Assembly: GCA_964392665.1 (NCBI GenBank)
Contig: CAYMQB010000004.1
Location: 1-64,000, forward strand
Reading direction: 5' to 3'
DNA: 64,000 nt
DNA from: CAYMQB01 sp964392665
Lineage (GTDB): Bacteria > Hydrothermota > E44-bin80
Numbering within the stretch: position 1 is the stretch's first letter; the number at the start of each line of letters is the position of its first letter. This document shows positions 33,321 through 43,346 of this stretch, piece by piece. The position numbers were made by a program, and so were the translations under genes. A model generated the notes under the pieces. It searched no databases. It saw only the letters and a list, made by a program, of their open reading frames with translations, and had not been told where the DNA came from.

Positions 33321-34162
33321 TCTGAATTATTTTCAGCAAATCTAAAATCAACTTTCGCATACACTCTCATTGAATTGGAAAGAACTTTCCCCGTCAGTGC
33401 AAAACTTAAACTGGAGAAAATGGTTGTGGCAAATTGAAAAAGGCACGACAATTTTCCCTTTTTATCATAATGGTTTGCTGGTTCTATTTTTATAATCTTA
33501 AAACCACTAATCCTAAACAACCTTATTAATGTCCCTTGCGTAAAATGGTATAAGTGTCTATCAGGAGCAAGGCTGCGCTTTATAAAAACTCTTTTTTGAA
33601 GAATCCAGTGCAAGAGATTTGGAACTTCAACAATAACGATAGCATTGTTTTTTAAAACCGACCTGATTTTTTTCATTATGAACTTAAGCTTTGAAAGATG
33701 CTCTAATGTATGCAGTAGCACCACAACATCTACACTAAGTACAGGTATGTCTATATCAAGAACATCTTCTATAAGCATTTCATGTCCTTTTAATGCTGCC
33801 TCTTGTGCGGCAATATCACTTCTCTCAACCCCTTTGGTTCTAAAACCACATTTTTTTGCCAGATCAAGTAAAAATCCAGTTGAACATCCGATATCCATAA
33901 GAAGAGGATTTTGTTTCATAAATACTTTCGCATGCAGAAGCATTTGAAATAATTCTTTAACATACTGATTCGACCTCAGCTTTTGGTATTGATGTTTCGA
34001 CTTCATATAATCTTGGCCTCTGCAAATATCGCTCTTGAGTGTATATACCAACCCGCATCTCTGGCATTTTACAATAGTAAATCTTTTATTTTCTACTATC
34101 TCAACAAAAAAGCCACAGTTTTTTTCAAAATCACAGAGAGGGCAAACTATATCTTCATTCAT
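33314..34162 (-). CDS. Zinc-ribbon SAM methyltransferase
   Basis: Residues 7-40 hold a CPLC...CQRCGLVY zinc ribbon, common in C-methyltransferase-like sugar cluster enzymes. The Rossmann SAM site is LMDIGCSTGFLLDLAKKCGF, followed by VVVLLHTLEHLSKL. GGAAAGCAAG precedes the ATG. It probably methylates a sugar or glycan end. It lies between a two-domain GT4 and a GT39-like enzyme in one overlapping run. Confidence 0.88.
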   Translation of the reverse strand: MNEDIVCPLCDFEKNCGFFVEIVENKRFTIVKCQRCGLVYTLKSDICRGQDYMKSKHQYQKLRSNQYVKELFQMLLHAKVFMKQNPLLMDIGCSTGFLLDLAKKCGFRTKGVERSDIAAQEAALKGHEMLIEDVLDIDIPVLSVDVVVLLHTLEHLSKLKFIMKKIRSVLKNNAIVIVEVPNLLHWILQKRVFIKRSLAPDRHLYHFTQGTLIRLFRISGFKIIKIEPANHYDKKGKLSCLFQFATTIFSSLSFALTGKVLSNSMRVYAKVDFRFAENNSEC

Positions 34163-34212
34163 ATCTTGCTTTCCAATATTCTAAGAAATAAACTTTGTTC
34201 CAAAAATCTTAA

Positions 34213-36468
34213 TCAGAGTGTACTTTTTTCTAACAAGGTTTTATAAAGGGCTTCATAGGCTTTTATAACCTTATCCCAGGAAAATTGCTTTGCTTTGCTT
34301 ATTGCCTTAGAAGCATAGGCATCTCTTATTTGCTTGCTTTTCAATAAGTGAATAATATTACTTCCCAAATGTTCATCACTCGTTATAACACCATATCTCC
34401 CGTCTTCAAGTACTTCTCTTGCTCCAGAATTCGGACTACTTACAACAGAAGTTCCACATGCCATTGCTTCGATATAAGGAACCCCAAACCCTTCGTATAT
34501 ACTTGGTAAACAGAAAACCCATGCTTTTTGATACAATTCTATCAACTTATTCTCTGAAACCCTTCCAAACCAAGTAACCCCATCACCTTCTATCTCTTCA
34601 CTGCTCACGACCCATAATTCAGCATCCGGAATCTTTGGTTTTACTTCTTCTACAAAGGTCTTAACAAGAAACCATCCTCTTTTCCTTCCTTTTATTGTTC
34701 CAACAAATAGTATCGATGGATTTTCGCTTTTCTCTTCTCCTGGTATAAATTTATCCAAGTCAATACTACAGGGAATAACTCTATTGATAAAAGGAAGATA
34801 TTTTCGAGTCGAATGCGAAATGCTTACATTGATTTTAGCGTGAAATCCCGATAAAAATTCTGTAAAGTATCTAAACATTTGATGAATCTTCCTTTGAAAG
34901 GATGAGGCACTGAGCATCTCACCAAGTGCACTCCCATAGAATGTTCTTATTATTGGTCTCTTTAAACAAAATAGAACATAATCGTCACCATGAGCATGTA
35001 TGATATCGAATTTATTCAATCCTTTAAATCTGACGAAAAGGGGAAACAGCAATATTTTAAAGAATTTACTCCTGTTTAAGAATTCAGGAAATTGAATTTC
35101 AATAGTTTTGTAATTGTGAACCAGGTTTGTCTTGTTCATAGCAATTACAGTAATTTTAAATTTCTTAGAAAGCTCCTGAGCCAAACCATGAACTTGATAT
35201 GAAACACCTCCGTGATGTGCCAAATCAGGGAGCAAATTCACAATCATTGCAATCCTAATCCCTTTAGGAAATTCAACTGTTCTGGCAAAAGAAGCACCGT
35301 GCACAATCTGGATATCCTTCAGTGTTTTATAATATCCAAGTTTCTCGACAGTCATTTTAAACGCTCTAAAAACATCTGCAGAATTATATTTTTCCCTAAT
35401 CCTTATTCTTGCTCTTTGTGCCATTGAAAGCAATTCTTTTCTATTTTTATATGCATACTTAATTTTGTCTGCAAGGTCTTCCGGTCCATTTGGCTTAAAA
35501 TGCAGGCTATGAACTTTATGCGAAGTACTCTCTTTTAATCCGCCAGTATGGGACACTATAGCAGGAGTACCACATGCAAGTGATTCAAGCGGGGAAAGCC
35601 CCAAACCTTCAAATAGGGAAGGTTGAACACAGAGGTCAATTGCCTGATAGTAAGGAGGCAAAGCATACGGAATGATTGCAGGTCTTCCTATAGCAAATTT
35701 GTCAAGACCAAAACCCTTCGCGATTCTAATGAAATCCTCACATTGCCCACTAAGATTTAGCAAAATAATATCGTTTATTCCGTCTGCTATTAACAGTTTC
35801 ACTGACTTAAAGAGAGTGGTAATATCCTTCTCTGGAGAAATCCGAGAAGAAACAAAAATAATATATTTATCTTGCGGTAACGAAAGCTCCTTCCTGATTT
35901 GATTCTTGGTTTTTTTATAAGAAGGAGCAAAAAGCGTATCTATTCCGTAAAATGGTATCACAACTATTTTGTTTTTTGAATACTTTAATAGTTTGCACTT
36001 AATATAATTACTAACAACAATGTTTAAGTCGAAATGAGCGATATTCCACATCACCAGAATTCTTGCTATAACATGTAGCAGTTGATAATGAACTAATTTC
36101 ACATTCCCTTTTAAATTTTTTGCCTGCAAATATTCAAGTGTAGGTTTTTGGATAACCGAAATCGAAGGCTTTCGAACAAAATATTTAACAAGATTTACAG
36201 AGAGAGCAGTGAGAGTATCACTGTTAACAACAAAAAAATCAAAAGAAGAAGAATTTCTTAGTAGTGAGAAAAAAAGGACAACCGGATATAAAATTCGTCT
36301 GCAACTGAAAAGAAAAGTATTCACATCTTCCGGAATTTTCCATGGAACAATATTATAGTTTTTTCTCCTTCTGCCAAATATTGTAACATTAAAATATTTA
36401 TTCAAACCATCAATCAACCTTATATCCGTTGTATCTTCAATTATAAAACAGAGATTTAGCTTTTTCAT
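34213..36468 (-). CDS. Tandem two-domain GT4 glycosyltransferase
   Basis: The start is at MKKLNLCFIIEDTTDIRLID, whose ATG overlaps the upstream stop as ATGA and follows AGGAAAAGG. Two GT-B enzymes are joined. The first (about 1-400) has YIIFVSSRISPEKDITTLFK and FEGLGLSPLESLACGTPAIV. The second (about 407-751) begins IRIAMIVNLLPDLAHHGGVS and has SILFVGTIKGRKRGW and YEGFGVPYIEAMACGTSVVS. Both E-x7-E sites are intact, so both could be active and add two sugars in sequence. No internal start or stop suggests a recent fusion. Confidence 0.92.
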   Translation of the reverse strand: MKKLNLCFIIEDTTDIRLIDGLNKYFNVTIFGRRRKNYNIVPWKIPEDVNTFLFSCRRILYPVVLFFSLLRNSSSFDFFVVNSDTLTALSVNLVKYFVRKPSISVIQKPTLEYLQAKNLKGNVKLVHYQLLHVIARILVMWNIAHFDLNIVVSNYIKCKLLKYSKNKIVVIPFYGIDTLFAPSYKKTKNQIRKELSLPQDKYIIFVSSRISPEKDITTLFKSVKLLIADGINDIILLNLSGQCEDFIRIAKGFGLDKFAIGRPAIIPYALPPYYQAIDLCVQPSLFEGLGLSPLESLACGTPAIVSHTGGLKESTSHKVHSLHFKPNGPEDLADKIKYAYKNRKELLSMAQRARIRIREKYNSADVFRAFKMTVEKLGYYKTLKDIQIVHGASFARTVEFPKGIRIAMIVNLLPDLAHHGGVSYQVHGLAQELSKKFKITVIAMNKTNLVHNYKTIEIQFPEFLNRSKFFKILLFPLFVRFKGLNKFDIIHAHGDDYVLFCLKRPIIRTFYGSALGEMLSASSFQRKIHQMFRYFTEFLSGFHAKINVSISHSTRKYLPFINRVIPCSIDLDKFIPGEEKSENPSILFVGTIKGRKRGWFLVKTFVEEVKPKIPDAELWVVSSEEIEGDGVTWFGRVSENKLIELYQKAWVFCLPSIYEGFGVPYIEAMACGTSVVSSPNSGAREVLEDGRYGVITSDEHLGSNIIHLLKSKQIRDAYASKAISKAKQFSWDKVIKAYEALYKTLLEKSTL

Positions 36469-37961
36469 CCTTTTCCTGCCTTTGCAATGACACCCCATAA
36501 CAACCAAATAACTGGGAAGATTGTATATTCACTGGAGCTTCCAATAAGTAGGAAAGACAAGGGGACCGTTATTCCTAAAATTCCAAGCATATTTTTTGTA
36601 TTTTCCTTAATAAGAATGAGAGAATAAGAAAAAACATTAATTAAGACAATTACAAACAGGACCGCACCAATAATACCAGTGCTTAAAATAATATCAAGGA
36701 AAAGATTTTCTGTTGCCATCAAATTTGAACCGAATTTCCACGCAGCAAGGGTGCTTGCTCCAAGCCCATATCCAAATGGGTTCTTAACAAATGTTCTTGG
36801 AAAACCAACTGCCCAGACCCAGAGACGAGTTTTAAAGGATGACTCTTCCATTGGATTTATAACACCCCTCACCGCGTGATAGGAAGTCACAGAAAGAGAA
36901 CTGTATTCATTAACTTCAGGCGTGAAACCTGCTTTTGATATAAATAGTAAAACAAGCAACAACAGCACAATAGATACTAAAACACCCTTTTTTTTATCTT
37001 TCACCAAGAATCCAACCAAGATTATGCTTGAAAAGACGAATGTGAATATTGCACTTCTGACAGCAGCAATGAATAATGCAGAAAGAATTATTGCGAGTGC
37101 TACAAGAAATGTAATCTTCTGTCTTGATTTGAGGAAGAAGGCAAAACAAATAATCCCTGAAATGGTAAGGTAGTGTGCATATTCTCCCGCACTTGCAAAT
37201 GTTGAAAAACTCCTAATAATTCTTAAAAGGTGTAAGGAGGAATATCCACCCCACTGAATCCAATATTCCTCAAATGGAGTAAAACCCAAGAAGGTCTGCT
37301 TTAAACCATAGAGCGCTGTAACAACTCCAATCAAAATAATCAGTATCAGGAGTTTTCTGATAAACTTTACATCAACAAACAAACCAAGGTAAAACCAGAG
37401 AAAAGGAATTATATAGTATTTTGCTCCACCAATACCAACAAGGATACTACCTTGTTTCGGATTAAATATCTGCAAGACAAATACAAACAGTAGAATTGTT
37501 GCGAATCTCACAAGTTTATTTTCTCTGAAAAGTTTATAAATTTCTTTCCCCTTAAACAAAATCAGATATCCAAACATCCATAAAGTAATTACATCGGAGA
37601 TAATTAGTATAGGGTCTATTGCAACATATCTGCCATAAACATAAATATATCTTCTTATGAATGCCATAAATGGTAAATAAATTATAAGTGCTGTTATTCC
37701 TGATTTAAAGTTAATGCTCGCAGCGGCAAGGAGAAAAAAGATGGAAAATATAATAACTGTGCGCAGATGTTCGAGAGCTATTCTCTTTCCAAAGTGATAG
37801 GAAACAAAAATTACAAGGAGTAAGACAATAATAGTCTTAACATAATCTTTCGAAAAGACTTTGTAAATTACTTCGGAAACTTTCGAAGAAAATAATTGGA
37901 CCAAAAAAGGTAAATTGAATCTACGATTTTCAATTCTTACTTCAGAATTCTTTGTCTTCAT
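36465..37961 (-). CDS. O-antigen polymerase/ligase-like membrane protein (Wzy/WaaL type)
   Basis: About eleven hydrophobic helices with a large periplasmic loop near residues 340-400 (GFTPEVNEYSSLSVTSYHAV, KTRLWVWAVGFPRTFVKNPF, GYGLGAST), the arrangement of the Wzy_C family. Arg residues in that loop are expected for catalysis. It would polymerise repeat units or ligate the glycan. It is co-translated with the tandem GT4. It is the only polymerase-like protein in the window although there are two flippases. Confidence 0.88.
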   Translation of the reverse strand: MKTKNSEVRIENRRFNLPFLVQLFSSKVSEVIYKVFSKDYVKTIIVLLLVIFVSYHFGKRIALEHLRTVIIFSIFFLLAAASINFKSGITALIIYLPFMAFIRRYIYVYGRYVAIDPILIISDVITLWMFGYLILFKGKEIYKLFRENKLVRFATILLFVFVLQIFNPKQGSILVGIGGAKYYIIPFLWFYLGLFVDVKFIRKLLILIILIGVVTALYGLKQTFLGFTPFEEYWIQWGGYSSLHLLRIIRSFSTFASAGEYAHYLTISGIICFAFFLKSRQKITFLVALAIILSALFIAAVRSAIFTFVFSSIILVGFLVKDKKKGVLVSIVLLLLVLLFISKAGFTPEVNEYSSLSVTSYHAVRGVINPMEESSFKTRLWVWAVGFPRTFVKNPFGYGLGASTLAAWKFGSNLMATENLFLDIILSTGIIGAVLFVIVLINVFSYSLILIKENTKNMLGILGITVPLSFLLIGSSSEYTIFPVIWLLWGVIAKAGKG

Positions 37962-37983
37962 AATATCTCAATTTATATGCTTG

Positions 37984-38937
37984 CTATTTTACCAGTTTCT
38001 TATTTTGGAATATATGATTATGGTATGTAAACAAACCACCGATTTTTCCTCTTACTGAAACACCTACAAAAGCTTTTATTTTACGAATATCCTTTTTTAT
38101 GAGAGATATTAACAACCGTCCAGGTCCCGGATTTTGTAAGTCCCCGATTAAAAAATAATAAAACAAGAAAATCAACTTTCTTGAGAGAAAACAAAATGTT
38201 AGTAAAGTATAAACCTGATTGTGTCCTCTAATAAATACTGTATTTTTATTCCAGCGTCTTAAATCTTGATATTGTTTTCGAGGCGGTTCCGGGAAGTGGT
38301 CAACAATAATCGTAGGATCATAAATTAATTTATATCTTTCTCTTTGAATATGTAAACCTATCCATTCTTCTTCGAATGGAACTGTGTAACCAATTAGGTT
38401 TTCGTCAATTTTCTTCAATAAGTTCTTCCTATAGCTCATATTGCATCCCTTAAAGAAGTTAACATATTGTGGAGAGTCGATTATGTTATGGTGATTTCCA
38501 ATACTCTTTCCATACCAGGTAATTTTCCCAACAGTTTTTACAGGTTTCTCATCAATACTACCATCTGGTTGATGCACTATATCTCGACCACCAACCCCAC
38601 CTATTCTTTGGTCTTTCTTATACCATTGTTCTATTTTTTTAATCCAATCTCTCCTTGCCACTGCATCATCATCTATGAAACAAACAGTATCACTTTTAGT
38701 TTCCCGCAATGCAGCATTTTCCTGATAGATTTTACCTTTCCCATTTGTTAATGCCAATTTAATATTTACATTAAAATTAGCCTTGTTTCGCTTTACAAAT
38801 TGCAAGGATTCTTTATCAATTTCTTGCAAAGCAATAATGACTTCATCAGGTTTTCTAACCTGCCTTTCCAGTGACTGCAAACATTTACTCAAGCATTTTA
38901 CCCTTTTATAGGAAGCAATAATTACGGATATCGTCAT
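37984..38937 (-). CDS. GT2 glycosyltransferase
   Basis: MTISVIIASYKRVKCLSKCL opens the GT-A domain. DxD-like FIDDDAVARRDWIKK, then VGGRDI and the VNFFKGCNMSYRK block follow. Its layout and C-terminal LIGDLQNPGPGRLLISLI match the GT2 protein at 17992 (LIGDVSAPGFLRFPISIL), so they are paralogues. The same DVSAPG/DLQNPG step suggests a shared membrane-proximal segment. Confidence 0.9.
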   Translation of the reverse strand: MTISVIIASYKRVKCLSKCLQSLERQVRKPDEVIIALQEIDKESLQFVKRNKANFNVNIKLALTNGKGKIYQENAALRETKSDTVCFIDDDAVARRDWIKKIEQWYKKDQRIGGVGGRDIVHQPDGSIDEKPVKTVGKITWYGKSIGNHHNIIDSPQYVNFFKGCNMSYRKNLLKKIDENLIGYTVPFEEEWIGLHIQRERYKLIYDPTIIVDHFPEPPRKQYQDLRRWNKNTVFIRGHNQVYTLLTFCFLSRKLIFLFYYFLIGDLQNPGPGRLLISLIKKDIRKIKAFVGVSVRGKIGGLFTYHNHIFQNKKLVK

Positions 38938-38977
38938 AATTCAGTGAATTTAACAACAATAATTTCAGTAATTTGCC

Positions 38978-40174
38978 TTATTTTTCATTGATTAGCTCCT
39001 TATACAATTCAAAGTATTTCTCAAGGATATTATCCCAGAGGTAACTTTTTGCTTTTTCTCGATTATTGTCTGAAATCTGATTGTATTTTATTTTACTTTC
39101 AAGTAAAGATTCTATTTTATTCTTAAACTCCGGAATATCAGCTTCAGAATGCTCAATTAAGCAGCCGTTTTTTTCATTACTGACAATTTCCGGAAGTGCG
39201 CCTATGTTATGCGTAATCACTGGCAGACCATATGACATTGCTTCCATAAAAACAATGCCAAATGCTTCAAAAAAATATGCAGGCTTTACAAATATATCTG
39301 CAGACAGATAGGCAAGTGCCAAGTCATTCCTTCGTAAATAACCTGTTAAAATTAACCTTTCCTTCAAGTTAGCTTTTTCAATCTCACTTATGATTAACTT
39401 CCCATCCGCATTACCCCATAGCGAGCCAACTACAAGCACTTTTATCCTGAGCGGTAAATTAATTAAAAGCTTTGTAAAGAAATCAACTATTTGCCCTCCA
39501 ATTCTTGATACACAAAGCAAAATTGTGTCGTTGCTTTTGATATTATATTGTTTCTTAAATAATGAGATATCTGCGTCTTTTGTATTTAAAGGTGAATCTA
39601 CGCCGTGGGGTATTAATGAGAATTTTGAATATGTATGATTATTGCTCTCAATTGCTTTCCTTTCCGTATCACTCATTATTACAATCCCATCATCATTTTT
39701 CAAGATAAAATTACCAATAGTCTTGTCACATAGCTTTCTCAATAAATGCCCTTTCCAGGTTCCACCTGGGAAAGGATGATAGTGAGGTTGATGAATAAGT
39801 ATGACTTTATTGTTAAACTTTCTCATAAAGGCAACAAAAAAGCTGAGTAATGAAAGATATGAATGTGAGTGAATAATAACTTCCCCTTTATAATTTTGAA
39901 TCTCCTCCTTTAATACCTTAAATAGTTCAGGAACTATAATCGGATAAACCTTTGGGAACCTATATGCTCTACATCTTCTAATTCTAATACCGTTATGATA
40001 CTCTTCAACTCTACCGTTAAACTTTCTTATTGGAGCAAGGTTTTCGAGGTTTGTAGTTATCACAACAGATTGCATACCTTTTTCAACTGCTTTTAATGCA
40101 ATCTTATAAACAGTAAGTTCTGTTCCGAAAAAAGGAGCCGGATAAAAAATGCTGCATACTTGAATTAATTTCAT
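38978..40174 (-). CDS. GT4 glycosyltransferase
   Basis: I start at MKLIQVCSIFYPAPFFGTEL, the family N-terminus; the 32 residues that could precede it come from the non-coding gap. TILLCVSRIGGQIVDFFTKL starts the second domain and FEAFGIVFMEAMSYGLPVIT is the donor site. Full length. Part of a run of GT4 genes at 38978-45147. Confidence 0.9.
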   Translation of the reverse strand: MKLIQVCSIFYPAPFFGTELTVYKIALKAVEKGMQSVVITTNLENLAPIRKFNGRVEEYHNGIRIRRCRAYRFPKVYPIIVPELFKVLKEEIQNYKGEVIIHSHSYLSLLSFFVAFMRKFNNKVILIHQPHYHPFPGGTWKGHLLRKLCDKTIGNFILKNDDGIVIMSDTERKAIESNNHTYSKFSLIPHGVDSPLNTKDADISLFKKQYNIKSNDTILLCVSRIGGQIVDFFTKLLINLPLRIKVLVVGSLWGNADGKLIISEIEKANLKERLILTGYLRRNDLALAYLSADIFVKPAYFFEAFGIVFMEAMSYGLPVITHNIGALPEIVSNEKNGCLIEHSEADIPEFKNKIESLLESKIKYNQISDNNREKAKSYLWDNILEKYFELYKELINEK

Positions 40175-40238
40175 AATTTCTTTAAAAACAAAACAAGAAA
40201 CCACAGAATGACACAGAAAATCACTGAAATAATTAGAA

Positions 40239-41384
40239 TTAATTAACAATGCGCGAATAAAGAGACTCAATTTGATTAACTACTATCTTTATATCAAATC
40301 TCTCTGAAATTCTCTGTCTTGCAGTACAACCTATTTTACTTATTACATTACGATTTCTATCAAGCAATAGAATCTTTAATGCAAGTTCTTTATAATCGCC
40401 TATTTTGAAGAAAAATCCACTAGCAGCATTTTCCACAATATCAAGAGGACCACCATTTTGTGATGCAATGACCGGAGTCCCTGTCGCCATTGCTTCAAGG
40501 AGTACAATGCCAAATGGCTCTTTCCAAATTGCAGGAAAAACAAAGATATGGCTGTCGTGATAGTACCTTATTAAATCTTCTCTTTCCACTCTTCCGAGGA
40601 ACCTAACACTATTAGCAATACTTTCCTTTTCACAAATATTATGCAAAAACTTTAAATAATGCCGGTCGCCTTTACCAACTATCTTAAGAATAAAATTAAC
40701 CTTCTGCTTTTTCAGTAGACCAGCAGTTTTTAGCAGTATATGAACTCCTTTTCCTTCCCAGAGTTGTCCAACATATAGAAGTTTTAAGACTCCAACCGTA
40801 TTTTTTTCTTTGTATGGAAACTTTTTGATGTCAACACCGTGTGGAATTACTATGATAGAATCGTCTCTGAAACCTCTCTTTACATAGTCTTTCTTCAATT
40901 CACTGCTTGATGATATTAGGTGTTTGATATTCAGTCTATTGAAAAACAAATAATTGGAAACACTTTTTATGCCTGTTTTTCTCAAATACGATAAACTTCT
41001 ATCAAACATATGGAAAACTTTTGGAATACCTTTCCTTTCTACAGCGAAAACCGTAGAGGCAGAAATGCCATTAACACTCCAGAAAGATACAACATCCGGA
41101 TTGAACTTCTCAATATAACTCTTTGTAATGGTATAATTTGATGAATTAAAGAATAAAGATAAACTATTTGCGAACAGGGATTGACGAGAATTTAATTTTA
41201 GTCTAATATCAAGCAGGCGTGCTGCATCATCGTTTATTACTGGTTTGTGAACTCCGTAAATGCTTGTTAAGACCTTAACGGTGTGCCCTTGTTCTTTAAA
41301 ACCCTCCACAATATCTTTGCAAGCGATTTCATAGCCACCTATATGATGCGGGGGATATAAATTAGTTATGAAAAGGACACGCAT
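40239..41384 (-). CDS. GT4 glycosyltransferase
   Basis: MRVLFITNLYPPHHIGGYEI is the canonical start. VLKLLYVGQLWEGKGVHILL and KEPFGIVLLEAMATGTPVIA (E-x7-E) follow. 381 residues, full length. It is separated by about 145 bp of AT-rich sequence from the next GT4 upstream. Confidence 0.92.
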   Translation of the reverse strand: MRVLFITNLYPPHHIGGYEIACKDIVEGFKEQGHTVKVLTSIYGVHKPVINDDAARLLDIRLKLNSRQSLFANSLSLFFNSSNYTITKSYIEKFNPDVVSFWSVNGISASTVFAVERKGIPKVFHMFDRSLSYLRKTGIKSVSNYLFFNRLNIKHLISSSSELKKDYVKRGFRDDSIIVIPHGVDIKKFPYKEKNTVGVLKLLYVGQLWEGKGVHILLKTAGLLKKQKVNFILKIVGKGDRHYLKFLHNICEKESIANSVRFLGRVEREDLIRYYHDSHIFVFPAIWKEPFGIVLLEAMATGTPVIASQNGGPLDIVENAASGFFFKIGDYKELALKILLLDRNRNVISKIGCTARQRISERFDIKIVVNQIESLYSRIVN

Positions 41385-41530
41385 TTAGTGACAAGTAAAA
41401 AGTTAAAAGGTAAAAGTGAAAATTGAAGATAGAAAATATAGCATGTAGCTTCAATCGGTAAACCGTCTATATCGTTTGGATCGTTTCTATCGTTCACAAT
41501 AAATAACTACAAATACACCATCAATAACAA
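41385..41530. repeat. Short intergenic gap
   Basis: AAAAGTTAAAAGGTAAAAGT near 41398 and TATCGTTTGGATCGTTTCTA followed by TCGTT near 41470 are small arrays of the ATCGTTTGG type seen elsewhere. Otherwise nothing is visible. Confidence 0.55.
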
Positions 41531-42721
41531 TTATTCACTTGCGACTAACTTCTCATATATTTCTTCAATACGAGCAACATTTTTCTCCCAATTTAAATAC
41601 TTCTCCGCAAAAGCTCGACCTTTTTTCCCCAGTTCTTCTCTAAGTTTTTCATCCTCAATCAGAATTTTGATTTTCTCCGCTATTTCATCGGCGTCTCTTT
41701 CAACAACAAATCCAGCACAGGACTCATTGATTAACTCAAGTATTCCTCCAGAATTTGTTCCAATGACAGGTGTTTTACAGGCAAAAGCTTCACCAATAAC
41801 AAGAGGGGAATTTTCAATCCATAAACTGGGAACAAGAACACAATATGCTTTTTTCAAGTATTGGTAATATTCATTCCTATCATGGACCCAACCTGCAAAT
41901 CGAACATTGAGTCTAGGATTTTTAGCAAGGTTCTCATATTCCTTTCTTTGAGGTCCATCACCTATTATGACTGTTTTACATTCCTTTCTTTTTATCTTTG
42001 AAACTGCTTTTATAAAAAGATCAACACCTTTTTCTCTACTTAACCTTCCAGAAAATATAACATATTCTCTCTTTGAATTCCCTGATGGAATATTCTCAAA
42101 ATCAACACCATAAGGAATTACAGAAACATTCTCTTTTTCAACCCCCACCTTTTCCAGCTTTTCTTTCATAAATTTACTGTAAGTAATGAAATGACTAATA
42201 GAGGAAAAAATCCAATCAACTGTCTTCTTCCATCTCATATCCATTAGTTTATCTATCACAGGAATAGTCAGTATACATCGTCCACAAATATTTCTGTCCC
42301 TACATACATTCCCATCAAAATCCCAGTATGTTCCCCTGTAGCACAGGGGCCAGAACTGATGAAAAGTAACAATCTGAGGGATTCGCAGTTCATTGCCTGC
42401 AATGATTGAATTTATTAAAGTTGGCATAGCGCCAAAATGGTGATGAATCACTGCGGGCTTAAAATCTTTTAGTTTATCCGTAATATTCTTTGTAAGTTTC
42501 TTATCCTTCCAGAAAACCCTACTCATTCTGCCAATCTGATGTTCATATTCGAAACTGTCAATTTCAAAACAAGTCTTCTCCTTTATTTCTCTCACTGATG
42601 GATAAAATAATTCTAACTCAAACCTTTTTGAAAGTATCTCACATACCTTCGTTACCCTAACCTGTTCACCGCCAACGGGAGGATAATTAAAACCATATTC
42701 AATATGAGCAACACTCTTAAT
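41531..42721 (-). CDS. GT4 glycosyltransferase with probable ATT start
   Basis: The reading frame stays open upstream of the GTG at 42595 and encodes the conserved GT4 N-terminus (SVAHIEYGFNYPPVGGEQVR, VTKVCEILSKRF). No ATG, GTG or TTG occurs in frame before it. An ATT at 42721-42719 follows GAAGGG by four bases and is in the right place to start, one base after the upstream stop. The C-terminal part has YVIFSGRLSREKGVDLFIKA and IENSPLVIGEAFACKTPVIG. A ...FDGNVCRDRNICGRC Cys cluster lies in the N-terminal domain. 396 residues as drawn here. Confidence 0.85.
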   Translation of the reverse strand: MKSVAHIEYGFNYPPVGGEQVRVTKVCEILSKRFELELFYPSVREIKEKTCFEIDSFEYEHQIGRMSRVFWKDKKLTKNITDKLKDFKPAVIHHHFGAMPTLINSIIAGNELRIPQIVTFHQFWPLCYRGTYWDFDGNVCRDRNICGRCILTIPVIDKLMDMRWKKTVDWIFSSISHFITYSKFMKEKLEKVGVEKENVSVIPYGVDFENIPSGNSKREYVIFSGRLSREKGVDLFIKAVSKIKRKECKTVIIGDGPQRKEYENLAKNPRLNVRFAGWVHDRNEYYQYLKKAYCVLVPSLWIENSPLVIGEAFACKTPVIGTNSGGILELINESCAGFVVERDADEIAEKIKILIEDEKLREELGKKGRAFAEKYLNWEKNVARIEEIYEKLVASE

Positions 42722-42722
42722 C

Positions 42723-43343
42723 TTACCCTTCTTTTCCCTTAACCCTAAGAATGAAAGTAACTGCCACAGCAGAAATATTTGGATTTTTAAAAAATCGCAG
42801 CCGCTTATCTACCCATTCTTCTTCAATTCTTATGGGAAATTCGTCAAGTATTTTCTTTATTTCCCCATATTTGTAACTATGCTTATGAGTGGGGTCTCGC
42901 ATCCATATTTTCCTAACTAGTCTAAGGAAACAATATGCAAAACTACCCTCAAGTGGAATATGAAGGAAAATATATGAATTTATCTGCATAACACGGATTG
43001 TTTCTTCTAATGCTTTATTTACATTTTTCATAGGTAGGTGCTCCAATAAATCTACTATAATAGTACCGCCAAACAAATCTGATCTAAAAGGTAGAAAACA
43101 TAGGTCGGAACAAACAGAAATTATTTGAGGAAAAACTTTCTGATTATAAAAAAGGTATTCTAAATTAAAATCAACGCTAGCAACATTGAAACCCTTTTCT
43201 GCAAGGTATCGTGCATTAGACAACAAGCCACATCCAAGGTCAAGTATTTTGTCGCTTTCTTTTTTTACGTAATGCAAAAAATAAGGAAGATACGGATGAA
43301 AACTTCTTTTTAATCTTTTTATTCTTGATGATAGCTCTGCCAC
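42723..43343 (-). CDS. Class I SAM methyltransferase
   Basis: KILDLGCGLLSNARYLAEKG is the SAM site, ASVDFNLEYL the second acidic strand, and GGTIIVDLLEHLPMKNVNKA motif III. At 206 residues it is a single domain. It sits between another methyltransferase (3-bp gap upstream) and a GT4 gene (1-bp gap downstream), so translation is coupled. A sugar or glycan methylation role is inferred from context. Confidence 0.87.
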   Translation of the reverse strand: MAELSSRIKRLKRSFHPYLPYFLHYVKKESDKILDLGCGLLSNARYLAEKGFNVASVDFNLEYLFYNQKVFPQIISVCSDLCFLPFRSDLFGGTIIVDLLEHLPMKNVNKALEETIRVMQINSYIFLHIPLEGSFAYCFLRLVRKIWMRDPTHKHSYKYGEIKKILDEFPIRIEEEWVDKRLRFFKNPNISAVAVTFILRVKGKEG

Positions 43344-43346
43344 TTT

